From positions 1-29,735 of the forward strand of contig CAWUID010000026.1 of NCBI GenBank assembly GCA_963922315.1: a stretch of 29,735 nt of DNA, written 5' to 3'. The notes under the pieces are model-generated. The model did no database searches. It was not told the origin of the DNA and saw only the letters and a list, made by a program, of their open reading frames with translations. Positions 16,434 through 22,791 of this stretch are shown in pieces. The stretch comes from JAHDBG01 sp963922315. Its GTDB lineage: Bacteria > Pseudomonadota > Gammaproteobacteria > Chromatiales > Chromatiaceae. Both the position numbers and the translations under genes were made by a program. Each line of letters begins with the position of its first letter. Within the stretch, counting starts at the first letter, position 1.

Positions 16434-17174
16434 ATGAATGAACATAAAGTGGCGCTGATCACGGGTGCAGCCAAACGAATTGGCGCTGCCATCAGTCGTC
16501 GGCTGCACCAGTCAGGCTACCAGATTGTTTTGCATTACCGGCATTCCGCCGCACAGGCACAGGCCCTGGCGGATGAACTGAACGCGCAGCGCGCGAATTC
16601 AGCGACATTACAGGCAGCAGATTTCGCTCAGCCATCAGCAACAGAAGATTTGATACAAGCTGTGCTGGCGGCGCAGGGGCGATTAGATGTCCTGATCAAT
16701 AACGCATCCACTTATTATCCGACGCCGGTGGGTCAGGCGACACAGACTGATTGGCAGGATTTATTTACCAGTAACGCACAGGCCCCTTTTTTTCTGGCGC
16801 AGGCCGCAGCGCCTGCGTTGCGTCGGGCACAGGGTTGCATTGTGAATCTGGTGGATATCTATGCCGAGCGTCCGTTGCCGGATCATCCGGTGTATTGCAT
16901 GGCAAAAGCAGCGAACGCAGCGATGGTGAAATCACTGGCATTAGACCTGGCACCAGAGGTGCGGGTAAACGGCGTGGCACCAGGTGCGGCAGAGTGGCCG
17001 GATGATAGCCAGCCGACAGTCGAGCATCAAAAGAAAGTGTTAGCTCGCGTACCGTTACAGCGGCTTTCCGGAGCAGATGAGATTGCTGCAGCAGTGCAGT
17101 TTCTGGTGACGGGTACGAATTATGTGACCGGGCAGATTCTGGCCGTAGACGGTGGGCGCAGTGCTCAGCAGTAA
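16434..17174 (+). CDS. pteridine reductase-type short-chain dehydrogenase (FolM/PTR1-like)
   Basis: This is a 246-residue SDR. The cofactor motif is TGAAKRIGAAI (from about 11) with Arg where most SDRs have Gly; HYRHS and NNAS (about 89) follow. The catalytic set is D141-Y154-K158 (NLVDIYAERP, YCMAK), with Asp in place of the usual SDR Ser. That Asp-Tyr-Lys set and the TGxxKRxG motif mark pteridine reductases of the PTR1/FolM type, which reduce dihydrobiopterin or dihydrofolate with NADPH. The protein ends in the usual YVTGQILAVDGG. ATG 16434 lies 10 bp after rseP, with GAGG overlapping the rseP stop. Family assignment is sure; the exact substrate is inferred. Confidence 0.85.
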   Translation: MNEHKVALITGAAKRIGAAISRRLHQSGYQIVLHYRHSAAQAQALADELNAQRANSATLQAADFAQPSATEDLIQAVLAAQGRLDVLINNASTYYPTPVGQATQTDWQDLFTSNAQAPFFLAQAAAPALRRAQGCIVNLVDIYAERPLPDHPVYCMAKAANAAMVKSLALDLAPEVRVNGVAPGAAEWPDDSQPTVEHQKKVLARVPLQRLSGADEIAAAVQFLVTGTNYVTGQILAVDGGRSAQQ

Positions 17175-17229
17175 ACACCGGGTGTGATTCAAACTGATGT
17201 GGTGATCTGTTACTGTCGGCTTTTCGCAA

Positions 17230-17338
17230 GCGTGATCCCGACCTGTTCTCCGAGGGACGCCAGAATACCCGTCCGTGGGGGCTCGGCTGCGGCCATCCAT
17301 AGCCGCAGACGCCCTCGGAGAGCAGGTCGGGACAACGC
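17230..17338 (+). repeat. 109-bp palindromic repeat element, copy 1
   Basis: The element starts GCGTGATCCCGACC and ends GGTCGGGACAACGC. The stem pairs 17236-17256 with 17312-17332 (20 of 21 matched, the other a possible G-U). The interior carries ACGCCAGAATACCCGTCC and an inner hairpin, CTGCGGC (17287-17293) with GCCGCAG (17302-17308). The same interior recurs inverted in copy 2 with one substitution. It behaves like a REP or MITE-type dispersed palindrome; a structured RNA is the alternative. Confidence 0.85.
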
Positions 17339-17551
17339 CCCGTTTTGGTACAGCGGTGCAATCACCTTCGTAGCCATTTTCAAACCGGGCAGCCTTTGCA
17401 CACATTCGCTGTAAAACCTGCGACACCGATTGTCGTGACCATGCGGTATCGTGACAGGAAGCCTGTGTGCCGGAAACGAATCGACCAGGAGACTGCTCGC
17501 TGAACTTCGTTTGCCTGTCAAGCCTGGATAGATTGGCAGACAATCCGGCAG

Positions 17552-17586
17552 ATGCTGTGACCGCAGCTTCGCTGCGCACAGAATGA
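17552..17586. repeat. third hairpin, distinct from the 109-bp element
   Basis: CTGTG (17555-17559) pairs with CACAG (17577-17581), and GCAGC (17563-17567) with GCTGC (17571-17575), around a TTC loop. It differs in sequence from the 109-bp element. It resembles short dispersed palindromes seen in intergenic DNA of many bacteria; that resemblance is from memory and unverified. Confidence 0.5.
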
Positions 17587-17728
17587 CAGGTATTTGCTGG
17601 AGTTTTGGGTGAACACTTGGCCACCGATGTGCTTTCGGCGCATGAGCAATCCTGGCAAGGTTTGTTGTACCGCAGTGTCACTCTGGTGGGAGTGATCGCG
17701 AAGGTGGTTGTTCCACCTTACTTTCAGA

Positions 17729-17837
17729 GCGTTTCCCGACCAGGCTCTCCGAGGGCGTCTGCGGCCATGGATGGCCGCAGCCGAGCCCCCACGGACGGGT
17801 ATTCTGGCGTACCTCGGAGAGCCTGGTCGGGAAACGC
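17729..17837 (-). repeat. 109-bp palindromic repeat element, copy 2 (inverted)
   Basis: Same length as copy 1 but in the opposite orientation. The outer arms 17729-17754 and 17812-17837 are a perfect 26-bp inverted repeat. The inner hairpin is also perfect (CTGCGGCCAT 17759-17768 with ATGGCCGCAG 17771-17780). Compared with copy 1 the outer stem has changed (GACCTG versus GACCAGGC), but both arms changed together, so pairing is kept. Confidence 0.85.
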
Positions 17838-17925
17838 CGAGACTGATGTTGACGACATTGGATCTCATGTAGCCCAGCTTATCGCTCCACATCAGCTTGA
17901 ATCGTACCCGTGAACACCCGGATAC

Positions 17926-17952
17926 TTGGCATTCGGACAGGGGTGCTATACA
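17926..17952 (+). promoter_or_regulatory. pheT promoter with extended -10
   Basis: TTGGCA (17926-17931) and TGCTATACA (17944-17952), the latter an extended -10, lie about 60 bp before the pheT ATG. The 15-bp spacer is short, but the extended -10 can compensate. It gives pheT a promoter of its own in the absence of pheS. Confidence 0.55.
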
Positions 17953-18011
17953 CTTCTGTGCCCGGTTTACAGCCGGAAGAGTTAACATGTTGCTTGTTAT
18001 CAGAGGAAAAG

Positions 18012-20408
18012 ATGCAATTCAGTGAAGCCTGGTTACGTGAATGGGTAAACCCACCGATCAGTACGGCAGCATTGGCAGATCAGCTGAGTATGGCTGGACT
18101 AGAGGTGGATGCGGTCACACCAGCCGCACCACCGTTTCATGGTGTGGTAGTAGGCGAGGTGAAGGAGTGTGAGCAGCATCCGAATGCCGATAAGCTCAGG
18201 GTGTGCCAGGTCGATGTTGGTACAGATACACTGACCCAGATTATTTGTGGTGCGAGCAATGTCGCGGCTGGCCTGAAGGTACCGGTCGCATTGCCTGGTG
18301 CACGATTGGGTGCGGACTTTAAGATTCGTAAGACGAAACTACGGGGTGTGGCTTCTCTGGGTATGATCTGTTCTGCCGCAGAACTCGGTCTGGCAGAGTC
18401 AAGTCCGGGGATTTTGCCACTGGCAGATGATGCGCCGGTGGGGGAAGATTTTTGCACTTACTGGGCACTGGATGATACCTGTATCACGGTGGATCTGACC
18501 CCGGATCGGGGTGACTGCCTGTCTTTGCGGGGCATCGCGCGGGAAGTCGCTGCATTGAATGAGTTGCCACTGACGGAACCGCCGGTGGTGGAGATGCCGG
18601 CACAAGATACCACTCAGGTCGCGGTGCATCTGCTGGCACCGCAGGCCTGCCCGTACTACACCTGCCGGGTGATGCGAGGCATCAATCGCCAGGCGCAGAC
18701 ACCACACTGGTTACAGGAACGTTTGCGGCGCAGCGGGTTGCAGTCCGTGTCTCCAGTGGTGGATGTGACTAATTACGTGATGCTGGAACTGGGTCAGCCG
18801 CTACATGCATTCGATCTGGCGCAGATACAGGGCGAGATTCAGGTACGTTATGCGCAGGCTGCAGAACAGCTGACCGTGTTGAGTGGCGCTGATGTCATAT
18901 TGCAACCAGATACGTTATTGATTGCTGATCAGCATGGACCGCTGGCTTTAGCCGGGCTGATGGGGGGTGCTGAATCCGGGGTGAGTGCCACGACGGAAGA
19001 TGTATTGCTGGAAGCGGCTTTCTTTACGCCACGCGCTCTGGCTGGTCAGGCACGTCGTTATGGTCTGCATTCTGAAGCCGCACACCGGTTTGAACGTGGG
19101 GTGGATCCGACGTTACCGGCATTGGCGTTACAGCGTGCAACTGAATTATTGCAGGATGTTGTCGGTGGTGTGCCCGGGCCAGTGGTTGAAACCCGGGTGG
19201 ACGATGCACTGCCAGTATCGCCGGTGACCTCGTTGCGGCGGGCGCAGATCGGGCGCATTCTGGGAATTGATCTGGCAGATGATGTCGTAGCCGCAATGTT
19301 GCAGCGGTTGGGTATGCAGGTTACGCCGGTTGCAGAGGGCTGGCAGGTCGTACCGCCGTCTGCCCGGTTTGATCTGGCGCTGGAAGTGGATTTGATTGAA
19401 GAGTTGGCGCGGCTGTATGGCTATGATCGGATTCCGGCTAAATCAGGTGTGGCGCCGCCCGTGGTATCAGAACAGACTGAAACCGAAGCAGATATGGTGC
19501 AAGCGATTCAGGCGTTGGTAGCGCGCGACATGCAGGAAGTCGTCACCTACAGCTTTATCAGTCCGGAACTGGCACAACAGTTTGCACCAGAAGTCCCGGT
19601 GATGCGTTTGCAGAATCCGGTCGCTCAGTCAATGTCAGTGATGCGTCCTGGTTTATGGCCGGGATTGCTCAGCACGATTCAATATAATCTGGCGCGCCAG
19701 CAACCACGGATTCGGATATTCGAACAGGGCCGGGTGTTCCGGCGAGAGGCAGATGGTTCCGTGCAGCAGGATGATTATCTGGCGGCGGCTGTGTGTGGCC
19801 CGGTTGCTGAAACGCACTGGAATGCAGAGGATCGCCCGGTGGACTTTTATGACCTGAAAGGTGATCTGGAACATCTGCTCGGGGTGATCAGTGACCGGAC
19901 AAAGCTCCGTTTTGTATCCTCTGAGCACCCTGCATTACACCCAGGGCAGAGTGCCCGCCTTGTGTCCGATGTTGAAGAGAAGACCCTGGGCTGGATCGGG
20001 CTGTTGCATCCGCAACTACAGGAAGCATTGAAGATACCACGGGTCTTCGTATTTGAATTAGATCTGGCGGGTTTGCCGCCGTCCCCTTTGCCTGCCTTCA
20101 CGCCGGTATCACGTTATCCGGTGATCCGCCGTGACCTGGCATTTTCAGTAGATCGGGATTGTACCTGGCAACAGATCCGGGATCTGGTCGCTCAAACGGC
20201 GCCGGATATGGTGTGTGACATCCGGTTATTCGATGTGTATACCGGTGATCAGATTGCGCAGCATCAGAAAAGTCTGGCACTGCGTCTGACCTGTCAGGCG
20301 GCAACCAGCACACTGGAAGAAGCGCAGGTGGATGCTGTATGTACTGACATCACACAAGCCCTGGCAGCCCGGTTTGCGGCAACATTACGTGATCAGGAGA
20401 AAACTTGA
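18012..20408 (+). CDS. pheT: phenylalanine-tRNA ligase beta subunit
   Basis: The 798-residue protein starts MQFSEAWLREWVNPP. It has the tRNA-binding domain near 40-150 (VVVGEVKECEQHPNADKLRVCQVDVG), the B3/B4 editing domain (LTPDRGDCLSLRGIAREVAAL, DVTNYVMLELGQPLHAFD), a B5 domain and a C-terminal ferredoxin-like anticodon-binding domain (PVIRRDLAFSVDRDC). With PheS it forms the enzyme that charges tRNA-Phe. The frame is open 34 codons further upstream, but ATG 18012 has AGAGGAAAAG before it and fits the family. ihfA follows with a one-base overlap, the normal arrangement. The absence of pheS upstream is unusual. Confidence 0.97.
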   Translation: MQFSEAWLREWVNPPISTAALADQLSMAGLEVDAVTPAAPPFHGVVVGEVKECEQHPNADKLRVCQVDVGTDTLTQIICGASNVAAGLKVPVALPGARLGADFKIRKTKLRGVASLGMICSAAELGLAESSPGILPLADDAPVGEDFCTYWALDDTCITVDLTPDRGDCLSLRGIAREVAALNELPLTEPPVVEMPAQDTTQVAVHLLAPQACPYYTCRVMRGINRQAQTPHWLQERLRRSGLQSVSPVVDVTNYVMLELGQPLHAFDLAQIQGEIQVRYAQAAEQLTVLSGADVILQPDTLLIADQHGPLALAGLMGGAESGVSATTEDVLLEAAFFTPRALAGQARRYGLHSEAAHRFERGVDPTLPALALQRATELLQDVVGGVPGPVVETRVDDALPVSPVTSLRRAQIGRILGIDLADDVVAAMLQRLGMQVTPVAEGWQVVPPSARFDLALEVDLIEELARLYGYDRIPAKSGVAPPVVSEQTETEADMVQAIQALVARDMQEVVTYSFISPELAQQFAPEVPVMRLQNPVAQSMSVMRPGLWPGLLSTIQYNLARQQPRIRIFEQGRVFRREADGSVQQDDYLAAAVCGPVAETHWNAEDRPVDFYDLKGDLEHLLGVISDRTKLRFVSSEHPALHPGQSARLVSDVEEKTLGWIGLLHPQLQEALKIPRVFVFELDLAGLPPSPLPAFTPVSRYPVIRRDLAFSVDRDCTWQQIRDLVAQTAPDMVCDIRLFDVYTGDQIAQHQKSLALRLTCQAATSTLEEAQVDAVCTDITQALAARFAATLRDQEKT

Positions 20409-20725
20409 TGGCTTTGACAAAAGCGGATATGGCAGAAAATCTGTTTCTCCGGATGGGCTTGAATAAGCTGGAAGCAAATGATCTGGTGGAAGCGTTTTTT
20501 GACGAAATCAGCCAGAGCCTGGCATCTGGTGAAGCGGTTAAATTATCTGGCTTTGGTAATTTTCAATTGCTGGATAAGCCAGCACGTCCTGGCCGTAACC
20601 CGAAAACAGGTGACAGAGTTATTATTGATGCCCGGCGTGTCGCGACCTTCCGGGCAGGTAATAAACTGCGCGACCGGGTGGATGCAGCTCATCGTGCCCG
20701 GGCAGCAGAGGCTGCGGATGTCTGA
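20408..20725 (+). CDS. ihfA: integration host factor subunit alpha
   Basis: The 105-residue DNA-bending protein starts MALTKADMAENLFLRMGLNK and carries the HU/IHF signature GFGNFQLLDKPARPGRNPKTGD. The arm R-N-P-K-T-G and the position after pheT identify the alpha subunit. It works as a heterodimer with IhfB in recombination, replication and transcription. The ATG overlaps the pheT stop (TGATG) with AGGAGA upstream, so it is translationally coupled to pheT. Confidence 0.96.
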   Translation: MALTKADMAENLFLRMGLNKLEANDLVEAFFDEISQSLASGEAVKLSGFGNFQLLDKPARPGRNPKTGDRVIIDARRVATFRAGNKLRDRVDAAHRARAAEAADV

Positions 20726-21092
20726 CGCATCGTCAGAAATCAGCCCGACCATCCCGGCGAAGCGTTATTTTACAATTGGTGAGGTGAGTCAGCTGTGTGC
20801 ACTGAAATCGCACGTTCTGCGCTATTGGGAACAAGAATTTCCACAACTACAGCCAAATAAACGGCGGGGCAATCGCCGTTATTATCAGCGGCATGATGTC
20901 GAACTGATCTGCCGGATTCGCTATCTGTTGTATGAAAAGGGCTTTACCATAGAAGGTGCGCGTCAGCAGTTGGCGCAACGAACGGCACCACAGCCTGTTG
21001 TGACCAGAGAACAGATCGTGCAGTTACGTGCACAGGTGGCAGAGACATTGCAATTATTGAGCAAACCTCTTCAAACAATTGGGTTAAAGTAG
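20718..21092 (+). CDS. MerR family transcriptional regulator, ihfA-linked
   Basis: The 124-residue protein has a MerR helix-turn-helix at about 17-85 (FTIGEVSQLCALKSHVLRYWEQ, RRGNRRYYQRHDVELICRI, LLYEKGFTIEGARQQL) and a short C-terminal helix for dimerisation. It has no metal-binding cysteine cluster at the C-terminus, so the effector is unknown. A small MerR gene directly after ihfA is a standard gammaproteobacterial feature. The ATG at 20718 overlaps ihfA by eight bases. In many relatives a tRNA-Pro gene comes next; here a glycosyltransferase does. Confidence 0.9.
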   Translation: MSDASSEISPTIPAKRYFTIGEVSQLCALKSHVLRYWEQEFPQLQPNKRRGNRRYYQRHDVELICRIRYLLYEKGFTIEGARQQLAQRTAPQPVVTREQIVQLRAQVAETLQLLSKPLQTIGLK

Positions 21093-21093
21093 C

Positions 21094-21891
21094 GTGAAAG
21101 TCAGTGTTATTACTGTTACTTTAAATAATATTAAAGGCTTATTAAAAACATATGATAGTTTGCGTTTCTTAAAATCTGATTATGAATGGATTGTCATTGA
21201 TGGTGGATCAGAAGATGGAACCGTAAAGTGGTTAAATCAGCAGGATGATGTTAATTTGCGTTGGATTTCTGAGCCTGATTCAGGTATGTGCGATGCGATG
21301 AATAAAGGCCGGCATCTATCTGTTGGTAAGTGGGTTTATTTCCTGAATGGTGGAGATTTTTTAATTCGATCTTTTGACCATATTTTAGATTTTTACCCTG
21401 AAGAAGACATGATAACCGGAAGGGTAAAGATATGTATGCCTGATGGAAATATTACAGAAAAAATCGTGCCTGGGCTTGATTGGGAAAGAGAAAATTTTAC
21501 TTCTGGAAATCATATTGTGCATCAAGCTACATTATTACGCAGAGACTTGCTTGAAAAGTATGGGCCTTATGATCTGAACTACCCCATTGTAGCGGACTTC
21601 GAATATTGGATTCGACTTCATGTTAAAGGGGCTAGAATTAAGTTTGTAGATGATGTGTTTGCCGCGTTTTTACTGGGTGGAAGAAGTACGCAAAGGTGCA
21701 ATTTTTTACAAATGCAAACTGAACGCAGAGCGGTGTTACGTGCTTATGGCTACATCAACAAGCTGACCTCTTTTTTGATGGGTACAAAGCTCTGGTGTAA
21801 ATTTTATTTAAGAGAATGTTTGGAATATGCTGTACATAGCTACTCGTCAGGTCGTAAGCAGATTCTGGGGAATACCACAGAGAAAGCGTAA
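21094..21891 (+). CDS. family 2 glycosyltransferase
   Basis: The 265-residue protein is a GT-A-fold glycosyltransferase: MKVSVITVTLNN, the nucleotide-sugar motif WIVIDGGSEDGT (about 32-43), ISEPDSGMCDAMNKG (about 58-72), YFLNGGDFL and IVADFEYWIRLH. Its closest type is the WcaA/PssE-like transferases of surface polysaccharide clusters. Donor and acceptor cannot be told. The gene is clearly more AT-rich than its neighbours and has poor ribosome-site sequence before GTG 21094, one base after the MerR stop. No other polysaccharide gene is near, so it is probably an acquired single gene. Confidence 0.85.
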   Translation: MKVSVITVTLNNIKGLLKTYDSLRFLKSDYEWIVIDGGSEDGTVKWLNQQDDVNLRWISEPDSGMCDAMNKGRHLSVGKWVYFLNGGDFLIRSFDHILDFYPEEDMITGRVKICMPDGNITEKIVPGLDWERENFTSGNHIVHQATLLRRDLLEKYGPYDLNYPIVADFEYWIRLHVKGARIKFVDDVFAAFLLGGRSTQRCNFLQMQTERRAVLRAYGYINKLTSFLMGTKLWCKFYLRECLEYAVHSYSSGRKQILGNTTEKA

Positions 21892-21941
21892 GTTGTGCAG
21901 CTGGCCTGCTATGCAAACCAGCCACGGATAAAAATTGCTGC

Positions 21942-21970
21942 TTGCTGAACAGGCCGAATCACATTATCCT
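21942..21970 (+). promoter_or_regulatory. 6S RNA promoter
   Basis: TTGCTG (21942-21947), a 17-bp spacer and TATCCT (21965-21970) precede the 5' end of the 6S RNA. The predicted start is about 21977-21979. Confidence 0.55.
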
Positions 21971-21978
21971 GTACCTTA

Positions 21979-22165
21979 TGTTTCCTGCGGTGTAGGAGCG
22001 TTGTTCCGCAAGATTTCCTGACCGATGCCTGTATCCGACCCGGGGTCTCAGCCTGAGGTGCGGTATGTTGATCCACAACCCTGTGGAACACAGCAAACAC
22101 CTCGGTGATCCCACCTGAAATGGCGGTTCAGGGATGCATAACGACCTCGACATGCGCGGGAAACT
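21979..22165 (+). ncRNA. ssrS: 6S RNA
   Basis: About 185 nt, the normal 6S length, directly before fthC, the conserved ssrS-ygfA linkage. The closing stem pairs TTTCCTGCGGTGT (21981-21993) with ACATGCGCGGGAAA (22150-22163). The 5' side of the central bubble has GTTCCGCAAG and CCTGACCGATG, close to E. coli GTTCGCAAG and CCTGAGCCGATA. The 3' side has the bubble hairpin CCTGAA (22114-22119) with TTCAGG (22127-22132) and then CATAACGACCTCGACATGCG. The apical stem is CCACA-ACCC-TGTGG (22073-22086). 6S RNA mimics an open promoter and sequesters sigma-70 polymerase in stationary phase. The ends are estimated. Confidence 0.88.
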
Positions 22166-22183
22166 CCCTTCAGGATAGGGTCT

Positions 22184-22786
22184 ATGATACCTGCCACACT
22201 GCGGCGTGAACTGAAGCGCCGTCGCCGCCAACTCTCACCAGACTATCGCGCACAAGCCAACGCCCGGCTTGCAGCTCGCATTCAACAACTTCCGGCCTTT
22301 CGCCGGGCACGTCACATTGCCGGTTACATTCCCTGCCAGGGAGAAGCGGATCCCCTGCCAGCCATGCTCGCTGCGCAGCGCCAATGCAAACAGACTTTCC
22401 TGCCTGTTTTACACCCCTTCCTGCCCCGCAAACTGATCTTTGCCCCCTGGACTGCCACAACGCGGTTCCAATCCAATCGTTATAATATTCCGGAACCTGA
22501 TATGCCCTTGTGGCAGAGCATCCCGCCTGCGCGCCTGGACTTGGTGCTGACCCCTTTGCTGGGGTTTGATGCGCAGGCAAACCGCTTGGGGATGGGGGGA
22601 GGTTATTATGATCGTACCTTTGTCTTCCGACGTTATTATCGCTACTGGCCACGTCCTTACTTGCTGGGTGTTGCCTTCAGTGAACAACAATGCGATGAGC
22701 TACCGGTAAATCCCTGGGATATCCCGCTGGATGCGGTGATCACGCCGGATGCCTTGTTTCTGCCCGATTCTGCAACCTGTACATAA
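22184..22786 (+). CDS. fthC: 5-formyltetrahydrofolate cyclo-ligase
   Basis: The 200-residue enzyme (ygfA in E. coli) converts 5-formyl-THF to 5,10-methenyl-THF with ATP. The N-terminal Arg-rich helix (LRRELKRRRRQLSP), YIPCQGEADP and the signature PLLGFDAQANRLGMGGGYYDR (about 124-144) are all present. ATG 22184 has AGGATAGGG before it and is about 18 nt after the 6S RNA, so the two are probably cut from one transcript. tkt follows after five bases. Confidence 0.95.
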   Translation: MIPATLRRELKRRRRQLSPDYRAQANARLAARIQQLPAFRRARHIAGYIPCQGEADPLPAMLAAQRQCKQTFLPVLHPFLPRKLIFAPWTATTRFQSNRYNIPEPDMPLWQSIPPARLDLVLTPLLGFDAQANRLGMGGGYYDRTFVFRRYYRYWPRPYLLGVAFSEQQCDELPVNPWDIPLDAVITPDALFLPDSATCT

Positions 22787-22791
22787 TACCT

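Larger units (their letters stand above)
17175..18011. other. gene-free interval with palindromic repeats before pheT
   Basis: This 837-bp stretch holds no credible gene. Short open frames exist on both strands but run through the palindromes and resemble no family I know. It contains two mirrored 109-bp palindromic elements, a third hairpin near 17552-17586, and the pheT promoter. pheS, normally directly upstream of pheT, is missing, and I see no remnant of it. Confidence 0.7.

Noticed and set aside
17230..17837. CRISPR array
   Set aside because: Only two inverted copies, 109 bp long, with no regular spacers and no cas genes.
17184..17988. Open frames of about 70-210 codons in the palindromic interval
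   Set aside because: They run across both strands of the palindromes, have no family resemblance or ribosome sites, and their shared peptides come from the repeats.
17339..18011. Decayed pheS remnant
   Set aside because: No stretch in any frame resembles the PheS catalytic motifs.
21892..21941. tRNA gene after merR
   Set aside because: No cloverleaf or T-loop consensus (GTTCRA) could be folded; the region leads into the 6S promoter.
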